Part shown: one piece after another, positions 32,571 to 42,900 of the stretch
Layout of the letters: every line of letters begins with the position of its first letter
Position numbering within the stretch: position 1 is the first letter of the stretch
Assembly: GCA_963724805.1 (NCBI GenBank)
Contig: CAVRWA010000014.1
Span: 434,001-498,000, forward strand
Reading direction: 5' to 3'
DNA: 64,000 nt
From: CAVQZA01 sp963724805
GTDB lineage: Bacteria > Actinomycetota > Thermoleophilia > Gaiellales > Gaiellaceae
The notes under the pieces: model-generated
The model's database searches: none
The model's input: only the letters and a program-made list of their open reading frames with translations
Told to the model about the DNA's origin: nothing
Made by a program: the position numbers and the translations under genes

Positions 32571-33986
32571 GTGACCGAGACCTTCCGCATCCCGTACGAG
32601 TCGCTGGATCCACTCACGATCGGCGCGGCGGACGACGAGTCGAAGGTCTACCGCGACGAGCTCGAGCTGGAGATCCCCGAGGCGAACCTGCTCGCGGCGA
32701 TCTATCCGGACGAGCCGGAGCCGGTCCCGAGCGCGACCGAGGCCGCGCGCCAAGCGCTCGAGAGCCCGGTCGAGGGGCCGGCCTTCTCGCAGCTGATCGC
32801 GGGCGGCAAGTCCGTCGCGATCATCGTCGACAACCAGTTCCGGCCGACCCCGCAGTCGAAGCTCCTGCCGGCCGTCCTGGACGCGCTCGAGGCGGCGGGC
32901 ACCACGAACGCCTGCGTGATCTGCGCGAACGGGAAAGTCTTCCCGATGTCCGAGTCCGACATCGAGATGAAGCTCGGGCGCGAGAACCTCGACCGGATGG
33001 AGAAGCTGGGGATCCCGTTCTTCCAGAACGAGCCCCGAAACGCCGAGTCCTACACGTACATCGGCGTCTCCTCGCGCGGCACGCCCGTGTGGCTCCACAA
33101 GGAGGTCGCCTCGCGCGACGTGAAGATCACGATCGGCCAGGCGCAGGCGAACCACTGGGGCGCCGGCGGGGGCGGCAAGCTGATCCTCCCGGGCGTCGTC
33201 TCGGACGAGACGATCGAGTCGAACCACTGCAACTTCGTGCCCTCGCCGCAGACCCACTACGGCGCGGTCGCCGGGCCGATGCGCTCCGACATCGACGACG
33301 TGGCGACGATGTGCGGCCTCGACGCGACCCTGAACGTGGTGCTCGACACCCGCGGGCGCGTGATCTTCGTCAACTTCGGCGCGCACCCGACCTCGCACCG
33401 GCAGGCGATCGAGCGCTTCAACTCGATCTACGCCTACGAGAGCCCGGTGCCCGAGAAAGGCCAGGCCGACATCGCGATCTGCGGCGTCTTCGCCCCCACC
33501 GACCACCTGTTCTTCCACACGGGCTGGGGCTGCATGTCGTCGGACCTCGTGGTCAAGGACGGCGGCACGATCATCTACTGCTCGCCCTCGCCGGGCGTGC
33601 ACACCGAGGTCGGCGACTTCCCGGGCCTGGCGCTGATGGACTTGATGAAGCCGTACATGCCGCCGACCGCCGCGAACTACGAGCAGGTCCTCCGCGACAT
33701 CCACGCGCGCCAGATCCAGATGTGGGCCGGCTGCATCTGGGTCCCGATCTACGAGGTGATGACGCGAAAGCACCTGACGATGGTCACGCTCGAGGAGAAC
33801 CTGGAGCTGGCAGCCGACATCGGGATCGACGCGACCACCTCGCTCGACGCTGCCTGGGCGGCTGCGCTCGAGCGGCACGGCCCCGACGCGAAGGCGATCG
33901 TGCTCCCGTTCGCGCGCTACCAGCTGCCGAGCAACGCGATCCGCATGCATTCGGAGTCGGGCCTCGGGGAGATCGCGCACGCCTGA
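32571..33986 (+). CDS. LarA-like nickel-dependent racemase/epimerase family protein
   Basis: A 471-residue protein of the LarA (lactate racemase) superfamily. Visible are the substrate-binding segment IIVDNQFRPTP, the cofactor-region NHWGAGGGGKLILPG (in LarA a lysine here binds the nickel-pincer cofactor), and several conserved histidines such as APTDHLFFHTGWG. LarA homologues act on various 2-hydroxy acids. No larB, larC or larE maturation gene is in the window, so the substrate and even nickel use are uncertain. Next to it is a small CxxC gene and then a molybdenum hydroxylase, suggesting one catabolic cluster. Confidence 0.82.
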   Translation: MTETFRIPYESLDPLTIGAADDESKVYRDELELEIPEANLLAAIYPDEPEPVPSATEAARQALESPVEGPAFSQLIAGGKSVAIIVDNQFRPTPQSKLLPAVLDALEAAGTTNACVICANGKVFPMSESDIEMKLGRENLDRMEKLGIPFFQNEPRNAESYTYIGVSSRGTPVWLHKEVASRDVKITIGQAQANHWGAGGGGKLILPGVVSDETIESNHCNFVPSPQTHYGAVAGPMRSDIDDVATMCGLDATLNVVLDTRGRVIFVNFGAHPTSHRQAIERFNSIYAYESPVPEKGQADIAICGVFAPTDHLFFHTGWGCMSSDLVVKDGGTIIYCSPSPGVHTEVGDFPGLALMDLMKPYMPPTAANYEQVLRDIHARQIQMWAGCIWVPIYEVMTRKHLTMVTLEENLELAADIGIDATTSLDAAWAAALERHGPDAKAIVLPFARYQLPSNAIRMHSESGLGEIAHA

Positions 33987-34062
33987 CGCTGCAGAGATCC
34001 GCGGCTCGACGACGATCGTCGAGCTCCTGCGGCTCTTCCCGGACGGAGAGGCGGCTAACCTG

Positions 34063-34239
34063 ATGTCGAGCCTCGCCTGGCCCTGCGCACACTGCGGCGG
34101 CGCATTCCACGAGCCGTTGACGATGGCGGCGAAGCGTCACGCCCGTGATCCGCGCGCGGTGCTGACCGCGTTCCGCGCGCTCGCTGTGGGCGAGCTCACC
34201 GAGGAGCAGATCGCCGCAGCGGTGAAGAAGGTCGCGTGA
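34063..34239 (+). CDS. 58-residue CxxC protein between larA-like and molybdenum hydroxylase genes
   Basis: A small ORF with GGAGAGG about 8-10 bases before its ATG. It reads SSLAWPCAHCGGAF, with one Cys-x2-Cys pair, then a helical tail DPRAVLTAFRALAVGELTEEQIAAAVKKV. Its stop overlaps the GTG of the hydroxylase large subunit (GTGA), and third codon positions are GC-rich as in real genes. It may be a zinc-knuckle or assembly factor for the hydroxylase. I do not recognise a family. Confidence 0.62.
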   Translation: MSSLAWPCAHCGGAFHEPLTMAAKRHARDPRAVLTAFRALAVGELTEEQIAAAVKKVA

Positions 34240-36473
34240 GCTGGGTCGGGCAGCCGCTCGAGCGGATCGAGGACGAGGCGCTGCTCCGGGGCGAGGGCCG
34301 CTTCATGGACGATCTCGACCCCGTGGCCAACGCGAAGCACGCGGCGATCGTCCGCTCGGCCTTCGCCCACGCGCGCATCCGGGAGGTCGACGTCTCGGCC
34401 GCCGTTGCCTCACCCGGGGTCGTGGGCGTGCTCACCGGCGAGGAGGTCGTCGCGCTCTCGCGGCCCTTCCCTGCGGGCGCCGAGAGCCCCGTGCCGTACC
34501 ACGCGGCCGCCCACGAAATCGCGCGCTACGCGGGCGAGCCGCTCGCCGTAGTCGTGGCGGAGAGCCGCTACCTCGCCGAGGACGCGGCCGAGCTGGTCGT
34601 CGTCGACTACGACCCACTGGAGCCCGAGGAACTCGAGGCGCACGACCGCTCGTTCTCCTACGGCGAGGTCGACGAGGCGTTCGCGTCGGCGGACCTCGTC
34701 GTCTCGGAGCGTTTCGCGTTCCCGCGCTGGTCGTGCACGCCGGTCGAGTGCTACGGCGTGATCGCCGACTGGCACGGCGACTCGCTCACCGCCTGGTCGA
34801 ACTTCCAAGGCCCGTTCTCGCTCCACGGCGTCGCGGCCTCCGCACTCGGCCTCACGGGCTCGAAGCTGCGGCTGATCACCCCGCCCGACTCCGGCGGCTC
34901 GTTCGGGATCAAGGCCGCCGTCTACGCCTACGTCGTGCTGATGGGCCTCGCGTCGCGCAAGCTCGGCGTGCCGGTGCGCTGGACGGAGGACCGGCTCGAG
35001 CACCTGGCCGCGAGCGCGCACTCGACCGGTCGCGTCACCGGGATCGAGGCCGCATTCGCCGCCGACGGCGCGCTACTCGGGCTGCGCTACGAGGCGGTCG
35101 AGGACGTCGGCGCCTACATCCGGGCGCCCGAGCCGGCGACCCTCTACCGCATGCACGGCTCGCTCTCGGGCGCCTACCGGGTCCGCAACGTCGCCGCGCG
35201 GAACCGCGTGGTGCTGACCAACCGCTGCCCGACCGGGTTGAACCGCGGCTTCGGCGGGCCGCAGCTCTACCTCGCGCTCGAGCGGACGATGGCGATCGCG
35301 GCGCGACGGCTCGGGATCGACCCGGCGGAGCTCGCGCGCCGCAACCTCGTGGCCGAACTCCCGTACCGGACGCCGAGCGGCGGGCTCTACGACTCCGGCG
35401 ACTACGAGGCGTGCCTCGACGCCGCGCTCGAGCTCGTGGGCTACGCGGAGCGCCGCGCGGAGCAGGCGGCCGGGCGTGCGCTCGGGATCGGGCTCGCGTG
35501 CATCGTCGAGCCGTCGATCTCGAACATGGGCTACATCACCCTGGCCCAGACGCCAGAGGAGCGCGCGGCCGGGCTCCCGAAGTCCGGCAACGCCGAGGGC
35601 TGCACGATCTCGATCTCGCCCGCAGGCGGGATCACCGTCCGGCTCTCGACGACCCCGCAGGGCCAGGGGCACCGCACCGTCGCCGCGCAGATCGTCGCGG
35701 ACCGGCTCGGGGTCGAGCCGGCGCAGGTCGAGGTTCTGTCCGAGCTGGACACCTCGACGAGCGCATGGACGATCGCCTCGGGCAACTACTCCTCGCGCTT
35801 CGCGGGCGTCGGGGCGGGCGCGATCGCCGCAGCGGCGGACAGGCTCGCCGCGAAGATCGCCGAGATTCGCGCCCACCTGGGCGAGGAGCTTTCGCTCCGC
35901 CGGGTGGCGGGAACGGCGCACTGGAACCCCGAGTCGCTGCCGGCAGGAATGGAGCCGGGCCTCCACGCGACCGCGTACTTCGCCGCGCCGGACCTCGACC
36001 CGCCGGACGGCGACGACCGCGTCGCCTCCTCCGCTTCGCACGGTTTCCTCGTCGACGTGGCCGTGGTCGAGGTCGACCGCGACACCGGCCGGGTGCGGAT
36101 CCTCGACTACGTCTCCGTCCACGACGCGGGCCGACTGCTGAACCCGCTGATCGTCGACGGCCAGATCCGCGGCGGCTTCGCGCACGGAGCCGGCGCGGCG
36201 CTCTTCGAGCGGATCGTCTACGACGAGGACGGGACGCTGCTGACGGGCACGTTCATGGACTACGTCTGCCCCACCGCACCCGACCTGCCGAGGGTGAGGA
36301 TCGGGCACCGCGAGACGCCTGCGCCGTTCGCGCTCGGCGCGAAGGGACTCGGCGAGGGGAACACGATGTCGGCCCCCGTGGTGATCGCGAACGCGGTCGC
36401 CGACGCGCTCGATCTCGACCACGTCGAGCTGCCGCTCACCCCGGCGCGCGTCTGGGAGCTGATGCAGGCGTGA
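34236..36473 (+). CDS. Molybdenum hydroxylase (xanthine dehydrogenase family) large subunit
   Basis: A 745-residue molybdopterin subunit. The N-terminal domain (WVGQPLERIEDEALLRGEGRFMDDL) and the cofactor-binding loops GGSFGIK, LNRGFGGPQ and TPQGQGH are present. The C-terminal GAKGLGEGNTMSAPV carries the glutamate that acts as base. It lacks the AYxCSFR loop of true aerobic CO dehydrogenase, so a CO-oxidising role is not supported. Substrate is probably an aromatic or heterocyclic compound. GTGA overlap with the upstream small gene and with the FAD subunit downstream. Confidence 0.9.
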   Translation: MSWVGQPLERIEDEALLRGEGRFMDDLDPVANAKHAAIVRSAFAHARIREVDVSAAVASPGVVGVLTGEEVVALSRPFPAGAESPVPYHAAAHEIARYAGEPLAVVVAESRYLAEDAAELVVVDYDPLEPEELEAHDRSFSYGEVDEAFASADLVVSERFAFPRWSCTPVECYGVIADWHGDSLTAWSNFQGPFSLHGVAASALGLTGSKLRLITPPDSGGSFGIKAAVYAYVVLMGLASRKLGVPVRWTEDRLEHLAASAHSTGRVTGIEAAFAADGALLGLRYEAVEDVGAYIRAPEPATLYRMHGSLSGAYRVRNVAARNRVVLTNRCPTGLNRGFGGPQLYLALERTMAIAARRLGIDPAELARRNLVAELPYRTPSGGLYDSGDYEACLDAALELVGYAERRAEQAAGRALGIGLACIVEPSISNMGYITLAQTPEERAAGLPKSGNAEGCTISISPAGGITVRLSTTPQGQGHRTVAAQIVADRLGVEPAQVEVLSELDTSTSAWTIASGNYSSRFAGVGAGAIAAAADRLAAKIAEIRAHLGEELSLRRVAGTAHWNPESLPAGMEPGLHATAYFAAPDLDPPDGDDRVASSASHGFLVDVAVVEVDRDTGRVRILDYVSVHDAGRLLNPLIVDGQIRGGFAHGAGAALFERIVYDEDGTLLTGTFMDYVCPTAPDLPRVRIGHRETPAPFALGAKGLGEGNTMSAPVVIANAVADALDLDHVELPLTPARVWELMQA

Positions 36474-37264
36474 AGCCGCCGCCCTTCCGCTACGAGCGGC
36501 CGGAGACCGTCGAGGAGGCGGCGGCGCTGCTGGCCGAGCACGGCGACGAGGCGAAGGTGCTCGCGGGCGGGCAGAGCCTCGTGCCGCTGCTGAACTTCCG
36601 GCTCCTGCGACCGGCCGTGCTGGTGGACGTGAACCGCGTCGCCGGGCTCGACCGGATCGAGGGCGAGCGTGTAGGCGCGACCGTGCGGCAGAACGACTTC
36701 GCCGGGGTGCCGCTCGCCGCCCAGGCGCTCCCGTCGGTCGGCCACTTCGTGACGCGGAACCGCGGCACCGTCGGCGGCTCGATCGCCCACGCCGACCCCT
36801 CGGCGGAGCTTCCGCTCTGCCTGCTCGTGCTCGGCGGCTCCGTGGTGACCTCGAAGGGGCTCGAGATCCCGGCCGACGACTTCTTCCGCTCGCATTTCAC
36901 GACCGCGCTCGAGCCGGACGAGCTCGTGGTCGAGACGGTCTGGCCCGAGGGAGGCTCGGTCGCCTTCGAGGAGATGGCCCAGCGCCGCGGAGACTTCGCG
37001 CTCTCGCTCGCCGCCTGCTCGGTGCGGGTCGAGAACAGCACGGTGACGGAGGCGCGGGTCGGAGTGGGCGCGGTGACCGACCGGCCGAGGCTGCTGGAGC
37101 TCGGCCTCGAAGGCGCGCCGGCCAACGAAGAGACTGCACGCGAGGCCGGGGCGAAGGCGGCGGCAGCCGTGGACCCGCCCGCCAACCTGCACGCCTCGCC
37201 CGCATACCTCAAGCACCTGACCGGCGTGCTCGTCGAGCGCGTCCTCGCGAAGGCCCTCGCATGA
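36470..37264 (+). CDS. Molybdenum hydroxylase FAD-binding subunit
   Basis: A 264-residue CoxM/XdhB-type flavoprotein. FAD sites are LAGGQSLVPLLNFRL (about residues 31-45) and the TVGGSIAHADPSAELP loop. A CO-dehydrogenase FAD subunit C-terminal domain follows. It passes electrons from the Fe-S subunit to an acceptor. GTG at 36470 overlaps the large subunit stop; its own stop overlaps the Fe-S subunit ATG. Confidence 0.92.
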   Translation: MKPPPFRYERPETVEEAAALLAEHGDEAKVLAGGQSLVPLLNFRLLRPAVLVDVNRVAGLDRIEGERVGATVRQNDFAGVPLAAQALPSVGHFVTRNRGTVGGSIAHADPSAELPLCLLVLGGSVVTSKGLEIPADDFFRSHFTTALEPDELVVETVWPEGGSVAFEEMAQRRGDFALSLAACSVRVENSTVTEARVGVGAVTDRPRLLELGLEGAPANEETAREAGAKAAAAVDPPANLHASPAYLKHLTGVLVERVLAKALA

Positions 37265-37698
37265 TCGAGGTGACCGTCAACGGCACGCTCCGCCGCGCCG
37301 AGGCCGAGCCGCGGCTCCTCCTGAGCGACTTCCTGCGCCACACGCTCGGCCTCACCGGCACGCACGTCGGCTGCGAGCACGGAGTCTGCGGCGCATGCAC
37401 CGTGCGCCTCGACGGGAAGGCGGTGCGGAGCTGCCTCCTCTTCGCCGTGCAGGCCGACGGACTCGAGGTCGAGACGGTCGAGGGGCTCGAATGGGGCCTG
37501 CTGCAGGACGCATTCCGCCGCAACCACGCGCTGCAGTGCGGCTTCTGCACCCCGGGGATCCTGATCACGGCAACCGACCTGCTCGCCCGCGGTAAGCCGA
37601 GCCGCGAGGAGATCGAGGAGGCGCTCTCCGGGAACCTCTGCCGCTGCACCGGGTACACGCCCATCGTGGACGCGATCGCGGAGGTTGCGGGCGCGTGA
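37261..37698 (+). CDS. Molybdenum hydroxylase [2Fe-2S] subunit
   Basis: A 145-residue subunit with two [2Fe-2S] clusters. The plant-type ferredoxin cluster uses Cys38, Cys43, Cys46 and Cys58 (GCEHGVCGAC). The helical-domain cluster uses Cys93, Cys96, Cys127 and Cys129 (QCGFCTPG and CRCTGY). All ligands are intact. It completes the L-M-S enzyme, here in the order large, medium, small. It overlaps the CoA ligase start by four bases. Confidence 0.94.
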   Translation: MIEVTVNGTLRRAEAEPRLLLSDFLRHTLGLTGTHVGCEHGVCGACTVRLDGKAVRSCLLFAVQADGLEVETVEGLEWGLLQDAFRRNHALQCGFCTPGILITATDLLARGKPSREEIEEALSGNLCRCTGYTPIVDAIAEVAGA

Positions 37699-39048
37699 AC
37701 CTCGCCCTCTCGCTGCTCGCCGCGTCCGAGCGCCGTCCCGAAGCGGAGGCGCTTCCCGGCTACACGTACGCGCGCCTGCGCGAAACGGCGGCGCGGATCG
37801 CGGGCGGGCTCGCGCTCGACAGAGGGGAGCGGCTCGCGGTCGTCCTCGACAACCGCGTGGAGACCGCGCTCCTCTACTGGGCGGCGCAGTGGGCCGGAGT
37901 GGTCTTCGTCCCGCTCTCGTGGCGGCTCTCCGAGCCGGAGCTGGACTACTGCATCGGCGACTGCGGCGCGAAGCTCGTGCTGCGGGAGGGCGACCCGCTC
38001 CCCGAGGGCGACGAGCACCCGGGCGCCCTCGACCTCGACGAGCGGGAGCCGAGCCTGATGCTCTACACGTCGGGCACCACGGGCCGGCCGAAGGGCGTCC
38101 CGCGCTCGCACCGCGCCGACCGCGCCGGCGGGCTCTCGCAGGCGCTCCAGCACGGCTACCTCTCGGGCGACCGGACGCTCGGCGTGATGCCGCTCTACCA
38201 CACGATGGGCCTCCACTCTCTCGTCGCGATGCACCACGTCGGCGGTTGCTTCGTCTCGATGGCGCGCTGGGACGCGGGCGAGGCGCTGGGGCTGATCGAG
38301 CGCGAGCGGATCACCTCGCTCTACCTCGCGCCGACGCTCTTCCACGACCTCGTCCACCACCCCCGCGTCGCCGAGCACGACCTCGCATCCGTGCGCGCGC
38401 TCGGCTACGCAGGTGCGGCGATGACCTCGGCGCTCGTCGAGCGCTGCGCCGCCGTGTTCGACCCCGAGGTCTTCGTCAACCACTACGGCTCGACCGAGAT
38501 CTACACGTTCTCGATCGGCGCCGAGCAGCGCGCGCAAGCCGGGGTGTGCCGGCCGGCCGGCGCTGAACGCGCGCCTCGAGCTCCGGGACGGCGAGATCTG
38601 CTGCCACCTGGGCTCCGACGAGGCCTTCGCCGGCTACTGGAACCGCCCGGACGCGGACGAGAAGGCGATCTGCGAGGGCTGGTACCGCACCGGGGACATG
38701 GGACGGATCGACGAGGAGGGCGACCTCTGGATCGAGGGCCGGGTCGACGACATGATCATCACGGGCGGCGAGAACGTGCACCCGCTCGAGATCGAGGACG
38801 TGCTGGCGCGCCACCCGGCCGTGCGCGAGGTGGCGGTGATAGGCGCGCCCGACGACCGTCTCGGCACGCGCGTCGTCGCGGTCGTGGTCGGCGAGGTCAC
38901 CGCCGAGGAGCTCGACGCCCACTGCCTTGCCTCCGAGCTCGCACGCTTCAAGCGGCCGCGCGAGTACCGCTTCGTGGAGACCCTGCCGAAGAGCCCTTCA
39001 GGCAAGATCCTGCGCCGCAAGCTCCGCGATGAGAAGGTCTCGGCATGA
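37695..39048 (+). pseudogene. Acyl-CoA synthetase (AMP-forming), one frameshift
   Basis: An ANL-superfamily ligase of about 450 residues that would activate a carboxylic acid to its CoA thioester. The first 287 residues run in frame, including the P-loop LMLYTSGTTGRPKGVPRSH and YGSTEIYTFS. Then the frame is lost at 38549-38562, within a GGCC repeat, by one extra base. The rest continues in the next frame, with GYWNRPDADE, WYRTGDMGR and the catalytic lysine motif SPSGKILRRKLR. Both halves are otherwise well conserved, so this is either a sequencing error or a very recent loss. Confidence 0.85.
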
Positions 39049-39818
39049 CGAGCTACGACGGCTTTCGGGTCGAGCGGGACGGCGGGCAGTTGCGACGATC
39101 ACGCTCGACGTCCCCGACAAGCTGAACCGCGTCTCGATGGCGGCGCGCAACCAGCTTGCCCGCGTGTTCGAGGAGCTCGGCCGGGGCGCGGAGGTGAGGG
39201 CGGTCGTGCTCCGCGGAGCCGGCCCGGCGTTCACCGCCGGCGGCGACGTCGGCCGGCTTCCTCGAGACCTCGCCGTTCGACCTCTCGCGCCTCCACGAGA
39301 ACGTCGCCGCGCCGGAGCGGTGCCCGAAGCCGGTGATCGCCGCCCTGCACGGCTACGTCTTCGGCGTCGGCCTCGAGCTGGCCCTCGCGTGCGACTTCCG
39401 CCTCGCCGCCGAAGGCACGGAGCTCGCTCTCCCGGAGGTGAAGCTCGGCATGATCCCGGGCTCGGGCGGCACCCAGCGCCTGGTGCGCCTGATCGGCCTG
39501 GGCCGGGCCAAGGACATGATCATGCGAGGCCGGAGAATCGGGGCCGAAGAGGCCCTGAGCCTCGGCCTCGTCACCGAGGTCGTCCCGGAGGCGGAGCTCG
39601 ACGCTGCAGTTGCCCGTCTCGTAGATGAGCTGAGCGCCCTCTCCCCGCTGGCTCTCGAAACCGCAAAGCGAGTCCTGAACAGCGCCTACGACGGCCCGCT
39701 CGAGGCCGGCCTGCAGCTCGAGGGCCTTGCCTACGGCATCCTGCGCACCTCGCACGACTTCCGCGAGGGAGTCGAGGCGTTCGTGGAGAAGCGCAAGCCG
39801 GAGTTCGAGGGCAGGTAG
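39045..39818 (+). pseudogene. Enoyl-CoA hydratase/isomerase, two compensating frameshifts
   Basis: A crotonase-family gene of about 257 codons. It starts in frame (MTSYDGFRVERDGG), loses one base at about 39085-39092, runs in a second frame (VATITLDVPDKLNRVS, oxyanion-hole GPAFTAGGDVG), gains one base at 39250-39256 and returns to the first frame (ALHGYVFGVGLELALACDF, GMIPGSGGTQRLVRL). All family motifs survive across the three pieces. The start overlaps the ligase stop (ATGA). With the ligase it suggests beta-oxidation or ring-cleavage of the product of the molybdenum hydroxylase. Confidence 0.85.
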
Positions 39819-39841
39819 TCAGGCCCCTCGGCCGCTGGGCT

Positions 39842-39855
39842 CCCTCGCGCGAGGG
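39842..39855 (+). terminator. Weak terminator-like palindrome after the hydratase gene
   Basis: CCCTCGCGCGAGGG is a perfect 14-base palindrome 23 bases after the stop, with no U-run. Confidence 0.3.
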
Positions 39856-39916
39856 TCGCGCTGCGGAGTGCCGCGCCCGATAGCTGATACGAAGCCGCAC
39901 GTTCAGCCGCACTCAC

Positions 39917-39934
39917 GCGCGTCCCAAGACGCGC
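39917..39934 (+). promoter_or_regulatory. Hairpin in the leader of the repetitive surface protein
   Basis: GCGCGTC and GACGCGC form a 7-bp stem with a CCAA loop, 23 bases before the ATG at 39958. GAGGGG follows as the ribosome binding site. It may stabilise the leader or regulate translation. Confidence 0.35.
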
Positions 39935-39957
39935 CTACCGAGGGGACCTAGCCGCCG

Positions 39958-42900
39958 ATGTTCACGAAAGCCGCCCTTTCGCGATCCCGATTCGCGCTCG
40001 TACTCGCATCAGCCGTTGTAGCTTCCGTCGTCGGCGCCTGGTCGGCGCCGTCGGCCGCCGCGGCCACGAGCGACTCTTCGCCGGCGGTCTTCGCCGCGAC
40101 CAGCGACGTCTTCTACGACGGCGCAACCATCGCCATGCTGACCCGCGGCCCCTCCCGTCGAAACGGGGAGCTCAAGGCTCGGAGTGCGCTGGACGCGGCG
40201 GCGGACCTGACGGTGACCACGGAGGCGACGGCGTATGTCGAGCGCGAGGTCACGTGGGACATCACGAAGGATGTCGACCACCAGGGCCGGCTCGTCATCG
40301 CCCCTGGTGACACGGCCACGTTCACCTACACCCTGAGCGTGACACACCAGATCGGCACGGACGGCGGCTGGCTGGTGTACGGGGTGATCCAGGTTCGCAA
40401 CCCGAACACCTTCGTGGTGGAAGGGGTCGAGGTCAGCGATGCGGTGGACAACGGGGGCGCCTGCACGGTGGACGGCAACCCCACCGCCACGGTGACGGTT
40501 CCGGCCTACAACATGCCGCTCGACCTCTCCTACAGCTGCACCTATCCGTCGGCGCCGAGCCCCACGAGCGGGACGAACACGGCATCGGTGAGCTGGCCGG
40601 CGATCGGCTCGCCGAACACGAGCGCCTCCGGCAGCGCGGCGTTCGACTTCGACGGCGTCGAGCCGTCGATCGGGAACGGGAGCGTCGATGTGATGGACCC
40701 GCAGAACCCCGACGGCGCGCTGCTGGGATCGGTGACGATCGACGACCCGAGCCCGACCACGTTCAGCTATTCAGTCCCCTTTGACGGTGATCCCCCCGGC
40801 ACCTGTACCGACCACCCCAACACCGCCAGCATCACGGTCGACCAGCGCCCGCTCGACCATGCCGACCGCACGGCGACGGTCTGCGTCGGCGCAGACCTCG
40901 TGGTGGCAAAGACCGCTGAGCCGTCCCTCACCCGCACCTACACCTGGGACATCTCCAAGGACGTCGACCAGACCAGCCAGACCATTGCCCAGGGCGGCAC
41001 GGCCGGCTTCGACTACACCGTCGAGGTGACCCACGGCGACGGTGTCGACGCCTGGCAGACGACCGGGACGATCCATGTCTCCAACCCCAACGACTGGGAG
41101 GCGATCACCGCCGACGTGACCGATACCGTCGACAACGGCGGCCTCTGCACGGTCACCGGCGGCACCGACGTGAGCATCCCGGCAAACGGCGCCGTCGATC
41201 TGCCCTACACCTGCACCTACGGGTCGGCGCCGAGCCCGCAGGACGGCACGAACACCGCGACGGCCAGCTGGGATCCGGCATCGTTCGCCACCCCGGACGG
41301 CTCGGCCTCGGGGAGCGCCGAGGTCAAGTTCAGCACGGTCAGCCCGACCGTCGTGGACGGCAGTGTGAGCGTGAGCGATCCGCTCGACAGTGGGTCACCA
41401 CACACCGTGTCCTACAGCGACCCGAGCCCGACGACGTTCACCTACCACCACGACTTCAGCGGTGACCCGGCCGGCACCTGCACCAGCCACCCCAACACCG
41501 CGACCTTCACCACCAACACGACCGGCACAACAGGCTCCGACAGCCGCACGGTCGAGGTGTGCGTGGCAAAGGCGGCCGCAAACCTCACGGTGGCGAAGAC
41601 CGCACACGCAACCTACACACGCACCTACACGTGGGGGATCACGATGAGCGTCGACCCGGCGAGCCAGAACATCGCGGCCGGCGACTCGGCGTCCGTCTCC
41701 TACGCGGCGGCCTTGACCCACGACGCCGGCACCGACAGCGACTGGCAGGTGACGGGCACGATCACGGTCACCAATCCCAACGACTCGGGAGCGATCACGC
41801 TGACCGGAGTCGAGGACGCGACACCGGGCGGGAACTGCTCGATCACGAGCGGCGACCCCCACGCCACGATCGAGGCCCTGGGCCAGGTGACGCTGGACTA
41901 CATCTGCCACTTCACGAGCGATCCCGGCTCGGGCACCAACACCGCAACCGCGACCTGGGACGCAGCGGCCGCATCGACCCCGAACGGATCGGCAGACGGA
42001 ACGGCAGGCTTCACCTTCGGCGCCCCGACCACGACCGTCGACGGCAGCGTGACCGTGACCGACACCCTGGGCGGCACACTCGGGACGGTCTCGTCCACCG
42101 ATTCGAGCCCGACCACGTTCACCGACCACCAGCACTTCAGCGGTGACCAGGCCGGCACCTGCACCAGCCACCCCAACACCGCGACCTTCACCACCAACAC
42201 CACCGGCACAACAGGCTCCGACAGCAAGTCGGCAGAGGTATGCGTAGCGAATACGGCAGCGGATCTGACGGTGACGAAGACCGCACACGCAACGTACAAG
42301 CGCACCTACACGTGGGGGATCACGAAGAGCGCGGACCCGGCGAGCCGGAACATCGCGGCCGGCGACTCTGCGTCCTTCACCTACTCGGTCGCGATGACGC
42401 ACGACGCCGGCACCGACAGCGACTGGCAGGTGACGGGCACGATCACCGTTACCAACCCCAACGACTCGGGGGCGATCACACTGACCGGAGTCGAGGATGC
42501 GGTTCCGGGTGGGAGCTGCTCGATCACGAGCGGCGACCCGCACGCGAGGATCGAGGCCCTGGGCTCGGTGACGCTGGACTACGCCTGCAGCTTCGCCGGC
42601 GATCCGGGCTCGGGCACCAACACCGCAACCGCGACCTGGGACGCAGCAGCCGCATCGACCCCGAACGGGACAGCAAGCGGAACGGCGAGCTTCGCCTTCG
42701 GCGCCCCGACCACGACCGTCGACGGCAGTGTGAGCGTGAGCGATCCGCTCGACAGTGGGTCACCACACACCGTGTCCTACAGCGACCCGAGCCCGACGAC
42801 GTTCACCTACCACCACGACTTCAGCGGTGACCCGGCCGGCACCTGCACCAGCCACCCCAACACCGCGACCTTCACCACCAACACGACCGGCACAACAGGC

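Noticed and set aside
34236..37698. Annotation as aerobic carbon monoxide dehydrogenase
   Set aside because: The active-site loop reads LNRGFGGPQ and lacks the AYxCSFR motif with the copper-binding cysteine.
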